A stretch of 64,000 nucleotides of DNA from assembly GCA_037013685.1 (NCBI GenBank), contig CM072891.1, forward strand, positions 2,823,501 through 2,887,500, written 5' to 3'. Position numbers and translations under genes: made by a program. The notes beneath the pieces were generated by a model that searched no databases, was not told the DNA's origin, and saw nothing but the letters and a program-made list of their open reading frames with translations. Origin of the DNA: Acridotheres tristis (taxonomy: Eukaryota; Chordata; Aves; Passeriformes; Sturnidae). Shown here piece by piece: positions 1 to 12,480 of this stretch; position 1 is the stretch's first letter, and every line of letters begins with the position of its first letter.

Positions 1-79
1 GAGTTTTTTTCTTTCTGAATCTGCAGTTAAATGCCACTGGTTTTGGCCAATTCATTGTAATTTAATAATAATATATAAT

Positions 80-600
80 CATAGAATAATTTTGGGAACC
101 ACAGACTAACTTTGGGGGGTAAGGTTCTCTGAAAACCATATAGCCCAATCTCCTGGATGATCAGGGCAAGAGTAACTTTAGACATTTGACCAGTTTTCTA
201 AGGGCCTTGTGCTGTCAGGTTTTCAGGATCTCTAAGGTGGAACTGTCTGTCACAGCCTGTGGGTTTCACTCTTGTGGAGAAATATTCAGTCCTTGTGTCC
301 AACTGGAATATTTCCTGCTCAACTGTTGCTCCTTATCCTGGTGTAGCTCACCTCTGAAAAAATCCTTTCCTTCTCTGCAACGTCTATTAAGGTAAGGGAA
401 GACTGCAATTTGCTTCCTCCATAGGTAGAACCTTCTTCCATAGGTGGAACTAAGCCAGTTCCTTCAGTGCTTTTTCCTCTGTTCTGTGTGCCACTCACAT
501 GACCTTTTAGTTTAGGGGCTCTTCTTTGGACTTTCTCCAGTTTGATGATCTCCTTCTTTGACTCTCCTATCATAGTATTTCTGGTAACCCAGCTGACATC
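80..600 (-). mobile_element. Old CR1 LINE 3' fragment
   Basis: On the plus strand this reads like the antisense of a diverged CR1 3' end. It starts with a CATAGAATAATTTTGGGAA-type terminus, followed by a block resembling 'GGGCCTTGTG...TCAGGTTTT.AGGATCTC.AAGG' and then by 'CTCTTCTTTGGACTTTCTCCAG' near 520-541. Translated on the minus strand, the last block gives LEKVQRRAPKL, which matches the CR1 ORF2 C-terminal motif seen better preserved at 7.9 kb ([11 protein letters not shown]). It has many indels and stops, so it is an old copy without function. The boundaries are approximate. Confidence 0.65.
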
Positions 601-3600
601 CCTCTATCTACTGGCTACACTCTTGGCATTCAGAAGTAATGTAGAAAGAGAAGAAAAGTTCTAGTTTGCTACAATGGAAAAAAATTACCTTTTTCCAATG
701 TTGATACTTCAAACTTAACAGTGCAAGTAGAAGAGACATGACTAAAGGGGCTGTATTATTACTGTATTTCAGTATCAATGATTAGAGCTAATAATTGGAT
801 TTTAACCCAGCTGATGTGATGCATTACTTGTAAAGGCTGAGCAAAGTCCAAAGCAAGTTAAAAAAAGGATTTTTCATTGCTTGTTTTAATAAGGACTGAA
901 ATTACTCACTAATACATAATAACTTTATGCTGTTTTAAACCTATATTTATCAGAAATTTAAGAAGAAATAGACTATTGGGAGCACAACTGCATATATTAT
1001 GCAAAGTCTAATTGCATGAAGTGTGACAATGGCAAAATACTTTCTTTTGATGGTTAGTTACAGCTGTGTTCTTGGATTATAAATTACAGTGCAGATGGCA
1101 AAAACAAGAAAACAACCTTCCTCTCCACTTCTTCATGGTGAAATGGGATCATTATACCAGAGAAGTCAAATGAAACCCCAAGCCCAATCTGTGGGCAGTG
1201 AAGTGATTGAACAAAATTACAGTACTTTTGTGGATTCTAAGCACAGTTTTTATATGTTTGCTTCTACCTCAGAGTATAACTTTGAGAGGATTTTCAAAAA
1301 CAAAGAAACTGTCCTTTACAAATGCATGCTGAAAATATTTTAAACATAAATATGATTTTGACACTTTTAAAATTTAGACAATAATTATGAAGCGGTATCC
1401 TTCGGACCATTTTCCAGTCACAACTTTTCCAGAATTTAAAAGACTGCAGTCTAGTAATAAAAAAAAAATAAAAAAATCCAGATCCACTTTAGTAGACTTG
1501 AAGAAAAAGAAAGAAAACAAACCAAGAAACAAAACACAAGCATAAAAGCATATGTACCTTTTAGTTTACATTAAAAAAACCAAGAGAAGGTAAGCTATTT
1601 AGTAGTAATAATGAAACCAGGAAGCTGAGTATTGAAGATGCTAAGTTTGGCTGCACATTTGCACAGTCCTGAGTATGCACCAGAGGCAGTAAACACAGGA
1701 ATCTTCTTGACTCTAACCATCTCTATGGAGTACAAACAGGTCTTCCTTCCTTTACTCTGCCTTTTGTCTTCAGGCCTCCTCTCTATGTTGGAAAGAGACA
1801 CGTCAGACTATGGAGAAGGGCCAAGGGCAGGGGAAACAACTGGACAATGGAGTACAAAGGCATCTCTCTAAAGCTTTAGTCAAGTTTTTGATGTACAACT
1901 GTGCAGTCCATAACCTTCAGAGGTCACAAGTAGTCTACTCCGAGTAAGAGCGAGTTCTGGCTCTGGTCCCTGGCCTTGGCACTGAGGGGATGAATTTTTC
2001 TAAATCTGGATCTGTGCACTTAAAAAATAATTTTTCCATCCTAAAAGACAGAAGGCCTAAAGCAGGATCTAATATACTTTAAGCTGCCTCACAGGCATAA
2101 ACCACTTCTTTATCCAAATTCAGTTGAGATACAACCTTACTATTGAAACAATTCCCCATGTCTTGGATAGCAAACAAAAAAATCCTTTTCCATAGTTTCA
2201 TATGAGATATTCTGCTACAAGTACATATACATTGACTTGCAGCATCTACAATACCAGCACAACCTTGAAAAAAGTAGAAAAAGTTTAAAATTTCAGCATT
2301 TTAACAGCCATTTAAAAATCAGTTATTTTGACTGAATAGCTTGCATAGCAATAGCAAGATTGCTCTGTGGCTCAAGACCAATTTTAGTCACTTTTATCCT
2401 TTTAAAATGTCATTTCATACACGTCATTTCAAACATACTCACAAATCACTATTTTCTGATTGCTTCTGTATATTATAAGCTGATTGATTTCCCAAAGAGC
2501 AAATATAACTTTGTTTTTTTTCTGCTTGAACTATTGGCAATTATATTTTCTTAACAGGAAATCCAAGAAATTAAAATTGAAATTTTCTTCTTTCAGGTTC
2601 ACAATTCTTCTCACATTTTCCATTGAGAATAAATTAATAGAATTCAGTGGAAAACCAAGCTTAAGTTTTACAGTCTATTTCAGACAGCATCATGACATTT
2701 AAAAATATTTTTGTTCAAATTACATATGCTAGTCACAACAAATACTTCATTTTAGTTAGTGCCTGGAAAGCTTGAGCTAGTGACTGCAATTTGATTTAAA
2801 AAGGATTTATTTACCTCCTTCATTATTACTCAGTGTTGAGTTCTTAATGACTATTTAGTTTCTACTCACATGAGTAGTTCTCCACAACTGGTGAGTAAAT
2901 ACTGATTACTCACATGAGAATGTGTAGACTTACATACATATGTGTGAAGGTTAAGATTCCAGTTGTCCCCGTGGGGGATTTTTTTCCCATTATATAATGG
3001 CATATCCATCAAGAAAGTTAAGTTGAAATGAATTTCCAGTGTGAATTTAAAGTACATTGGTAAAAAAATTATTAAACTTCAATGAACACAGACATTCATT
3101 ATTGTAAAAATGCATCTTGGTATCTTCAATTGATCTTGTTCCTCCTCTCTTAGATTTACTTCATGTAATGCATTCTCTCTGTACTGGAAACTCTGTTTTG
3201 GAAAAGGTCTGGAAAATTTGTTGACAATGCCACGTTTTATCAAATAGAAAACTTTAAATCTTACTAGATGGAAAATCCTTAGTTTCAAAGCTGCATGCTG
3301 TACATGTGTCAGGGTGTTACTCTGTCATTGCAAGGCCTCTAAATGAGTGCCTGACCAGCGGGTCTGCTCTTTCAACAGAAGAAAAAGTACCATTACAAGT
3401 AAGATTTTTTTTACACTTGAGCTGAATTATATTTGGCCCATATTAAATTAAAAGAAAAATAGTATATAGTGTCATTCAAACTTGATAAACTCATAAGTAC
3501 TAAGGGCCTTTTAGACCTACACATTTACAGTGTAGATCCACTTTAAACACTAATTATATATTCATAATTCTCAGTCCATTTTTTTTAGTATTAAAAAGGC

Positions 3601-3886
3601 ATTGTGTAATATGGTGCCTGGTGAACGCAGTACCTTCTCTATTCCCAAATAAATATTCAAAAATATTTTACATACATCTTGTGAACAAGGCTTGTTAAAT
3701 CATAATGTGATGACTTATAAACATTCATCACTCCTATACGGAAGTATAATCTAGTCAACTGCTTGGTATAGCAAATCATCCTGACACGTTTATATTAATG
3801 CACATTTGAATGAGAATAAGAAAGAAATAGTCAAATTTATGTTAAAGACTTCTAACGGCTTAACAGCATCTTACTAAGTATATATG
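601..3886. other. Non-coding stretch, no gene recognised
   Basis: AT-rich sequence with only short chance frames. A minus-strand frame at 1801-1595 and a plus-strand frame at 1632-1871 overlap each other and match nothing I recognise. A-rich runs occur near 1459-1478. If the gene continues left of 8162, this is DPH6 3' intron, 3' untranslated or flanking sequence. I searched it by eye for the expected C-terminal DPH6 strand (a TLVPV-type motif) and did not find one. Confidence 0.5.
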
Positions 3887-3996
3887 TCAGCTTAATCTAA
3901 TCCTCCTACTTCTAATACGTTCTGCGGTCTCAGCACGGCGCCAATAATGCTCTCGCATGTTATGAGGGATTGCCTCTGAGAAGTTCACCATCAGTA
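3887..3996 (-). other. CpG-dense open segment, possible 3' terminal exon
   Basis: Five CpG dinucleotides fall within about 40 bases (3917-3955) in an otherwise CpG-poor region. The minus strand has an open frame from 4018 to a TGA at 3889-3887. Its product contains REHYWRRAETAERIRSRR, rich in Arg and Glu and protein-like in composition. A possible acceptor (TAG before TACTG, exon starting at 3996) leaves two bases before the first full codon, which matches the phase-1 donor of the exon ending at 8162. Splicing to it would add about 36 residues and a stop. Against this, the acceptor lacks a pyrimidine tract and the peptide does not resemble the usual DPH6 end. The alternative is a conserved non-coding element whose frame is open by chance. 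Confidence 0.3.
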
Positions 3997-4021
3997 CTAC
4001 ACTTTGTTCAATAAAACTTCA

Positions 4022-7000
4022 CATCTGGTCTTAGGATGACAGAAAGCTATCTGTCTCCAATTTGCATTACAAACCTTTAGCTTCTTTTGACATCCGTAAC
4101 ACGGGCTGTAATAATTTCCAATAACCTGTTACCATATGCCAAGTAGATATATTCCTGGTTCTCATCTTACTCTGCCAGGTAACAACAAATTTCTAATATT
4201 TATTTGGACAATTTTAAATAAATGATAACTTCTTTATACCAAAACCCCCCATATTATCTAATCAGAGGCTCACTTGGGAAAGCCTGTGGCAGTATTTTCT
4301 CCTTTCACTCCAATTATTTGAAGTTCTAATCAGAAAAATGCTACTTTTATTTCTTTTCTGTGCTTTTGCTAGAGGAGACAATACATTTCAATTCAAGATC
4401 TTACAAGAGTTATTGAAGACTATTTACTGATCTTATGACATGATGGAAGTCCTCTTGAAATCCATTAACCTGGAACAACTATCTCCTCAACCATCTTTCT
4501 TGATTTCTGAGTGTCATGATTTTTACCTTTTCTATTACAGATACATGTCTTATGTGTTTCACATTAAAAATATTTGAAGAAAAGTGTCTGTTATTCCCTG
4601 CTACATTATTAATATTATTTTTCTTCAGCAGCAAATGTATCTGCTATTAGATGAAGACCCAAAAGGACAGATCTACTTGTGGGATTAACAATGTCTAACT
4701 CAAGTCAGAGATCAAGCGTGTCACTAATGGATCCTCATACACATGGTTAGCAACCTCTACTACCTGAGCTGAATTAATAAATGGCAATTGAACAACTGGT
4801 CTCTTGATATAATTTGCTTTCTGGCAGCCACATCAAGGAAGCAAAATTTTTTAAAAGTCTGCGTATTAGGCCTGCAAATTTACAAATGAAGATCAGTACT
4901 TTTCTGCTTTATCCTCTGTCCCAGCAACATGATATTCTGTGTTTGAAAGGCAGTACCATAAGTAAATTCTGCTACCCACCAGAACTACTCTGCAACAGAA
5001 AGTAACCTTTGGAGGTAGTAGAAATCACCACTGAGTGATTTTGAGTATATGTTCATATAGGACAAGTCTACAGAGAAAGGTATGAGCAAGTTTTGGCCAT
5101 GCTCAGAGCTGACAAGACACAGCCACTGCTACTGTGAAACCAATACTGCTCACTCTTGGGATCTGCCCCATTCAGATGCATGCATTCTAGAACAGGACAG
5201 GCTCAAGGGGAAAACGGGAGTAAACTGGAAGGAGCTATTGAAGGAACAGGAATATACTGGGGAGGCTGGATGGGAAAATGGAAGGATCTATTGTTATCAG
5301 AACTTAACAATCTCTTAGTACCTTGATCTGGTGTTAAAGAAAGGTTAAAATATCTTGGGATTCAAAACAAAGACCTGGTACTATCTCTGGTATATTAAAA
5401 CTGGGATATACACTAAAGGACACATACAGCTGCAGTAGTCCTGCCTGTTCAAAATTAAAGAATGATAATAAATAACAGAGAAGAAAAAACACAGACTATG
5501 TCATCTTGCTTATGGACACTGTCAATGGGATACTGAAATTAATGGGAACAAATTGGACACCTCACACAACACTTTTTAAACTGAGAGTTAATATATATCT
5601 GTGAGTATATTTTAAATTATGAGAAATAGAATTATACTACTAGTGCAAAAGACAGTCAAGGACACCATTCACTAAAATGCTGCATTGTTTTGAAAGCTGA
5701 TGATGCTTCACTGGAGACTGCATGTCTTACACAGCTCCAAGAACACATATTACTAATACACTTGGATATGTCCTGTGTCTTAACAATATATTAATAATTA
5801 GACTTCTGATTTTGAACCAGAAGAAGTGTGTGGGTGCATATATATAAATAGTCTTCTATCAGATAGAAATTATCAGGAAGACACACTTCAGCAACAGCCA
5901 CTTTAATTTGAGAAATTATTTTTGAATGTATATCACACTTATTCTTCCATTCCATGAACTTTCTAGAAACTTTACTGAAGAAGAAAATTTTATTTTTAAA
6001 TTCTTCATCAGTGAATTAGTGCTCCTTGTAAATTTAATGTATTCTATATATTCTACAGATTTGCAAGCATGTGTTTCTTACCAGTGGGGATAATGATAAA
6101 ATTGGTATAATGACAGGAATTATTATGACAGTGAAGAGATCTGAACACAAGAATGAATATATGACAATCACATAAGTCTTTCTATGTCTATGCTATTGGT
6201 AGTATAAAACAGAACCAAATCAAATTTTATGTGTGCAATTAACATATTATATTGAGAAATATACTTTATAAAGCAAATGAAATTTGTTTGGAAGTAATTA
6301 TTCTATGGCCTGAGAAATATCAGAAAGAAAGCAGGCGAAACAGTAATGTTAATCCCATGCCAGAAACATGTTTTATCAGGTTTCCTTTTAGCTCTTAAAC
6401 AAGATGTAGTAAAAACAACAACATTCTGTCAGACTATATGTTCATTCCTTGCTTCCTGGATTAAATATGCTTATTCTATGCCACATTTTTATAGCTTTCA
6501 ATTCCTGTACTTTAAATCTATTAAACAATGTCAAGTTGAATTTTCTTCAAAAACTGCTGCAGGTTAAGAAAAAAAATAGGACAGTAGAATATTTGAGGGC
6601 TAACATTTATGTCAGCTAATTAATATGGATCAGTTGTGGTCTGCAAGGATTTTTAAAGTGCATGCATGCTTGAGATAAATATAGACTAAGAATCTGATTT
6701 TGTTTCTTTTTGAATTGATAGCAAGTTTTTACTGATTTCAATACAAGTATGGTGTACCAGTTTTGTAGGTCTGACATAAAGCTTTTGTGCTCTTGCATAA
6801 TGTTAGTTGTCCCAAATAGCACATAGCCCAAAATGTAGCTCTACAACATACAAAATAAATTGCACTTGTAATATTACATTTATTGCTCTGTATTCTCTTT
6901 ACTTGCTTAGGCAGTGAAATTCTGAAAATATAAACATTGGGGGAAAACCCCAAAAATTTGTCTGGATAGCAAGTTCTATTTAAATAAGTTAGGAATCAGC

Positions 7001-7240
7001 CCGTGTTCAAAACCAGACACTCTCTATTCCAGAGGATACAACACCATTTCCTTATTTTAAAACATTAATATTTCATAATTTATTCTCAAAAGAGTTCTTG
7101 CTAAAAGACAGAAATTGGTTATTTGAACGTGGTTCTAGACTGTGACAGAAAGAGGCTACCAAATGCACAACTGTTCAAACACTTTTAAGCAGAAGATTCA
7201 TTCTCCCTACACTGAATTCTACGGTGGCCAGATTTCTCTT
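4022..7240. other. Non-coding stretch, nothing recognised
   Basis: AT-rich sequence with short chance frames only. Around 5082-5330 the composition is slightly more balanced and a 78-codon plus-strand frame is open, but it has no family resemblance and no clear splice context. No repeat family was recognised here. Confidence 0.5.
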
Positions 7241-7241
7241 G

Positions 7242-7330
7242 CATGGAATCACAGGATAACTCAGATTAGAGAAAGATCATATAATCCAACTTCTCACTCA
7301 AAATCAGATGTGAGATTAGAACAAAAGTAA
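7242..7330 (-). mobile_element. Short diverged CR1 3' end
   Basis: The plus strand begins ATGGAATCACAGGATAACT, continues with AAAGATCATATAATCCAACT, then a CTCAAA segment. This is the order found at the antisense 3' terminus of avian CR1 elements (…GAATCACAGAAT…AAGGGACCT…ATCCAACC…CTCAAA). It is only about 90 bases long and strongly diverged. It lies about 100 bases from a younger CR1 in the same orientation, so it is either a separate older insertion or a nested target. Confidence 0.5.
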
Positions 7331-7433
7331 TCCAGGACTTTATCCTGTGTGGACTTAAGGAAGTCCAAGAACAGAGCCTTTCAATATGAAAACTTGCCTG
7401 GTAACCAGAAAAAAGAACAAATGTATCTTAATT

Positions 7434-8056
7434 GTAGAACTGTAGAATTATTTGGGTTGGAAAAGGCTTCCAAGATCATTGAGGCCAGCTGTAAATCTAA
7501 CACTGCCAGGTCTACCACTAAATCATGTCCCTAAGCATCAAGTCTGCAACACATCTTTCAAATACCTCCAGGGGTGGTGACTCCACCACTTCCCGGGGAA
7601 GCCTGTTCCCATGCTTGATATCCCTTTTGGTGAAGAAATTATTGCTAATATTCAAACTCAACCTCCCTTGGTGCAACTTGCAGCTTTCCTCTTGCTCTGT
7701 CACTTGTTACCTGGGAGAAAAGGTCAGCCTCCACCTGGATACAACCTCCTTCCAGGCAGTTGTAGAGACCAGCATGGTCTCCTCTGAGCCTCTTTTTCTC
7801 CTGGCTAAAAACCTCCAGTTCCCTCAGCTTGTCCTCATACAACTTACACTCTAGACCCTTCACCAGCTTTGTTGCTCTTCTCTGGACATGCTCCAGCACT
7901 TCAATGTCTCTTTTGCAGGAAGGGGCCCAATACTGAACACAGCACTTGAGGTGTGGCCTCCCCAGTGCTGAGTACAGAGGGACAATCACTGCCCTGGTCC
8001 TGTTGGCACACTGCTGCTGATACAGACCACGATGCCACTGGCCTTCTTGGACATCT
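7434..8056 (-). mobile_element. CR1 LINE, 5'-truncated, well preserved
   Basis: A CR1 retrotransposon 3' end inserted antisense to the plus strand. The minus strand from about 7989 to 7645 encodes part of the ORF2 C-terminus with recognisable CR1 motifs ([37 protein letters not shown]). The reading frame then shifts, and the terminal block continues in another frame around 7703-7518 (NNFFTKRDIKHGNRLPREVV, ESPPLEVF). So there is at least one frameshift and the copy is dead, but divergence is modest. The 3' terminus on the minus strand is near 7434. The truncated 5' end lies near 8056, only about 100 bases from the donor of the coding exon ending at 8162. Confidence 0.93.
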
Positions 8057-8161
8057 AGCCTTGAAACACTCCTCTAATTTTTTTTTTCCAGTGAAACCTA
8101 ATGAAACAAGACGTACCTTCTGCTTAGTATTACACCTGGTTCCTGTCATGGTAAGTCTTAC

Positions 8162-8567
8162 CTTTTTGTAGTGTTTCAGCATCAAAGACATGCTCCTTGA
8201 AGAAAGCTCTAAAGGACAAAGGACTGGCACTGCAGTCTTCTGAAAGTTTGCTGACAGCTTCTTTAAACATAGCAACTAAGTCATGAAGAGGTCCATCTAA
8301 ATCAAGGTGAGAAGTGGATGATGAAATCATGCTCAGGCGTACAGAGACTGATGCACAAGATGCAGAACTAGACTCCACAGATTCACACTCAATTTGGAAG
8401 CCCTCTGACAACATCTTCATTGCAAAATGTTTTCTCTGGAGTGGATCATCAACTACTGCAACAACATGCCATTCAATGGCAGCATCTCTGGGTAGGTGAG
8501 ATACTACAACCACAGCAAGCAACCCACATACTGCAGTTTCATCATGATACATCTCTGAATCTTCAAC
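8162..8567 (-). CDS. DPH6: DPH6 (long form) exon: end of RidA-like domain and C-terminal segment
   Basis: Internal coding exon on the minus strand. The acceptor is TTTATTTATCTTCTAG before GTTGAAG at 8567 and the donor is AAAAAG|GTAAGA at 8162. It is 406 bases long, entering in phase 0 and leaving in phase 1, and open throughout. It starts VEDSEMYHDE. Residues about 12-38 contain LLAVVVVSHLPRDAAIEWHV, which corresponds to the last strands of RidA/YjgF folds (the 'ARLPKGALVEIEAIAV' region). Next come a basic stretch (DPLQRKHFAMKM), a Ser-rich strand region (SSSASCASVSVRLSM) and a helix (DLVAMFKEAVSKL), ending in FDAETLQK. By family knowledge, DPH6 is the cytosolic ATP-dependent enzyme that amidates diphthine on eEF2, the last step of diphthamide synthesis. 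Fungal and plant DPH6 carry C-terminal RidA-like domains, while the human protein I recall (about 267 residues) lacks them. The assignment rests on pairing with the exon at 29140-29382. A separate RidA-containing paralogue is the alternative. Confidence 0.78.
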
Positions 8568-11500
8568 CTAGAAGATAAATAAAATATTGTCCATAATACA
8601 GAGTCATAGACATTAATGTTGTTTATATTCAGTTAAAATATTAAAAAAGTATATGCAATACAGTTATTTCACAGAAACTGCTTTTCCCCTCAACTTTCCT
8701 TATTGAAAAGTCATCTCAAGCAATTATGAATTTATCAGACAGTATCTCCTCATTTTTGCAATCTCAAAGCCTGTACCATTAAAAAAAAAAGCTGACAATA
8801 ATTTATTTTGCATTCATTCTGCAATCAAAAGAAGTCTTTTTGCATATGGTAACTTCTGTTTGTACCAAAGGTTTTTAAAGAATAAAAAAACAGTAGGAAT
8901 TACCAAAACTACAGAAATGAGTCAGTAAATTACGTAAGTTTTATTTTAAAAGTTGGAGTACTTAAGATTCAGTTCAGATACACGAAAAATATAGTTCAGA
9001 GAGTTCTAAACAGTAGAATTATCCTGATCAAACACTCTTAGAAGATAGAATGAATTTTTAAAATAGCACAGCTCATTGAGAACATATATATAAATTGTTT
9101 TCACATCAACCAGCATGTATAATTAGCTAACTTGGTCTGCTACATCTGAGTAACTGTATTCCTTTCCTTCTGATGGTTTTAAATAGCTTTCAAATACCTA
9201 AGCAGTTGAAATTCTTTTTTTGACCAGTGGATTACTTTTTTTCTTACTTTTCCCTCAATTTTTATGAAGAGACAGAATATTAGGAATTTTTAATACTAGT
9301 GACTGACACCATCTTCTGTACACACATAATAACTTTTTTTATATAACAGTTTGCTTACATTCCAGTATATACTGTTAATATTGTCCATTGCCTGACCTCT
9401 GAAAGGAAAAATAATAACAAGGCAAACCAGTCATTTTGCTTGAAGTCGATAAGGCCATATAACTTGCAGTACCTTCAATTCACAAGCTCAATTTTCAACC
9501 ACTTGCTCTCAACTTTGCGAGGAAGAAATAATGACACGTTCCAGGCACTTTATTTCAAAATTCACTCACAAAGTTATTGACAAGAATTTTGCACAGAATA
9601 TCTTTGATGCTTGACCCTTGTGAGCTGTTTACATGAAAAATGCACTTACTTCTATATTAACGATAGTGGAGTGTAATTGTATCCCAAACATATAGCAATT
9701 GCTTTAGCATTTCTGGTTTTGATGTGGTAACAGAAATAGGGACAATTTGTCTCAAATTGCAATCACTTCAGTCATAATAAAATCTCACAGAGTACTGTTT
9801 GCTTTCAGTACTTTCATTAGGCTGGCCAGGGCTGTTATTAAGGTGGCTACACATAAATGTTATATTAGCACTTAACAGGGGCACAGTATTCTCCTCTAGG
9901 AGATGAATTCTAACCTTGTCAATATAATTCTGCTCTGAGTGCTGTAAAACAGTTTGAAAAGATGAAATACTGGAGCTTTGCACTGAGAAAAAAAAAAAAA
10001 GTCATGCTCATTCAGGCTTAAAGGCCATTTTGCTGGCCCAAGGTGCTGAGGTACTGGTTAGGAAAAAACAGTCTAGAGAAGCTCTCTCAGGTCACATCAA
10101 GCACTACGACAAACTTTTCTACTTCCCTGTACTTGTCTTAGGTTGTTAAATCAATTACTCGCTATTTCTGCTTGCTTTCAGCTGCCATTTAGAATATGAA
10201 GAACTACATGAAAATTAAGGCCAGGAGAAAGTACATTTCTAAATTTAACAAATGAGAATCACTCTGTGTGAAAGACTACTCATGGTGCACCTGTATGGTA
10301 CCATAACACTCATAACTTTTAACTTTAGAGTTTGCACAAAGCACAAATGATAGAGCTACTGGGGGCTAATAATCTTTCATCAGTGGCTACAGAATCTTAC
10401 AGATATACTTCTAACATAACATAATACTTCTCTTCTGACTTATTTTCAAGAAATCACTGACATTTGTGTGATACTTGGATGCTGCATTTATGAGTTACCT
10501 CTCAGAAATTTACAATTTTCTTAAAGAACTAAATATCTTTATGATAGCCTGTCTAGTAAATGAGGATGAATATATAAGGTCTGCTAAGAAATTATATGGT
10601 GCTAAAACAGTATAAGTAAGCATTAAGAGTGAAAATGAAAAGGAATTATTTTATTGGCTAAATTGTTTTTATAATTGATTCTGCACTCTCATCAATGAGA
10701 TTCATCACTTCTGGCAGACGGCTGTGGTACTATGAATAAAAACATGTTTTTGGAATTCTTGCCCAAGCATACTGTTGTAGACTGTTCTATAAAGGAGCAC
10801 AGGTTTTGGTCTACACAGGTTTTGGTTTCTTCTACAGATTCAGAGCCCTGATCAGAAAAAAAATGAGGTAGAAGAGCATATAAAATGGGTTATAATTTTT
10901 AAAAAAGAATTCTCAAATAATTCTTGTGAAGCTCTAAAATTCTTGTTGAAGGGGCAAGCACTGTTGAAAGCAGTAATTCCTTAAAAGGAATTTTACTAAT
11001 CTTTATAAATTTAATTACTCTGTAGGTGTACTTGTCATCTAAAAATATTTGCCCTTTAACCCTATTTTTCTAGGTATCAATTTCCAAATGATTTTCATTT
11101 TATGGGAAAAGTAAGTTGAAGTTTCTAATTTCCACTTGTTAGCTTTTCCATTGGATTTAATCCTTTCAAGGAACAAATACTACAATGTAGCTCTGCACTA
11201 AGAGAAGTTTGAATGTAACAGGGGAAAATAAGGAGATCTAAAGGTTCAATAGCTGACTGCTGAGATTATACGGAGAAAGATGCTACTTATGTGCTATACT
11301 TTTACATGACCTGATTTAAAAAGGGCTGGAGAAGGACATCAGGTAACGTCTGTTCTGCATGCAGGAGATACCCTCTGAAAATAAATGGTCCTACAACAAT
11401 GACTTTTCAGGAATGGATGTAAACTGGATCATCTCAGAGACCACACTGACAGAATTCCAATTCTGTCGTGCTAGGAAATGGTAGATCCCAAAACTTTGGA

Positions 11501-11682
11501 CAACGATTTGATAAGTGATTTAGCTCTAAGTGAATCTCACATTAGACTGTCCTCAAAAACATGTTTCATAATATCTTCCCTTTGCCAACAGGATCATCTG
11601 CAACTTAATTTATCGAAGATGTAAAAGACTGAGATCCAGAAAGTTTGAAAAAGGAAGTCAAAAGGCAGATTTTTCTAAATAC

Positions 11683-11727
11683 ATGCATTGTATCTATATC
11701 ATTCCATATATGCATTGTATCTATATC
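11683..11727. repeat. Two-copy tandem repeat, 27-bp period
   Basis: The 18-base block ATGCATTGTATCTATATC occurs at 11683-11700 and again at 11710-11727. This is a recent local duplication in the intron. Confidence 0.85.
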
Positions 11728-12129
11728 CATATCCAGAGAAGGACTACAAACATTTTTTTAACACATTGCTTTACAAAAACCCCACAACTCAGCAAAGAAC
11801 TTATCCCACCTTGAAGAAAATACTGATATTCTTCTTGTGATACAATGCATGCTTCAATAACTCACAGGATAAACCAAAGGTACAGAGTACATTTTAGGTC
11901 GACTGAGAAAGTGACTCTGTTTCTGTTGTAAACACTGAGAAAACTGCCATGCTAAGCTAAGTGAAATCTTGGAAAGTCTTCATGGACTGGTTAATAAAAA
12001 ACACAAAAGCTGATAGCAGTTAAGAAAACAAGTAAAGAAAGAAAACAAAGTGGGTAACTTTATGCTACTGTAAAAATTCATAATTCACCAACGTGTTGAG
12101 TAAGATAAACAGCTCTGGATCTCTCAACT

Positions 12130-12480
12130 GAAAAAGGGAATACTAGATCCAAAATACATTCAGAGGAGGACAAGTATGATCAAAAGCTCTGGAGGGTCTG
12201 GTTGGAAATGTTCTGCAGTCTTCTCAATGAGAAGACAGAGGCTTAAAAAGTCATACATAGCATAAAAAGAGTGGATAGGGATAAGAACAGATTTTGCACA
12301 CTTGTCTTTCTGTGTAAAGAGCTATAGACCATCAAATGACATTAGTAAGAGCATGGTTTCAAAATGAACGATGGTGGGTGACACCTACAACTCCTTGATG
12401 AAGAATGCTCTGATTCCAAGAACTTTACAGGGATTCAAGGGGAGCCTGAATGAGTTCGTAGAACACAGATCCAGTGGAAA
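12130..12480 (+). mobile_element. Ancient CR1-like LINE fragment, plus orientation
   Basis: The order of blocks follows the 3' part of old amniote CR1 elements: a 'CAGTCTTCTCAATGAGAAGA' block near 12218, an 'AAATGACATTAGTAAGAGCA…GGTTTCAAAATGAA' block near 12334-12368, then an 'ACAACTCCTTGATGAAGAAT' block near 12388, and finally 'CCAAGAACTTTACAGGGATT' near 12416. These correspond to the consensus series 'CTTCTCAGTCTGAAGAAGA', 'AATGAAATTA…GGTTTAAAACAAA', 'GGAACTCCTTGCCACAGGA', 'GCCAAGAG…GGGATTCAA'. It is heavily mutated with no usable frame. The boundaries are loose. Confidence 0.6.

Noticed and set aside
7525..8275. Overlapping open frames of 61-124 codons on both strands
   Set aside because: They are CR1 ORF2 remnants and their antisense shadows, plus read-through from the exon at 8162 into the intron. 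None is an independent gene.
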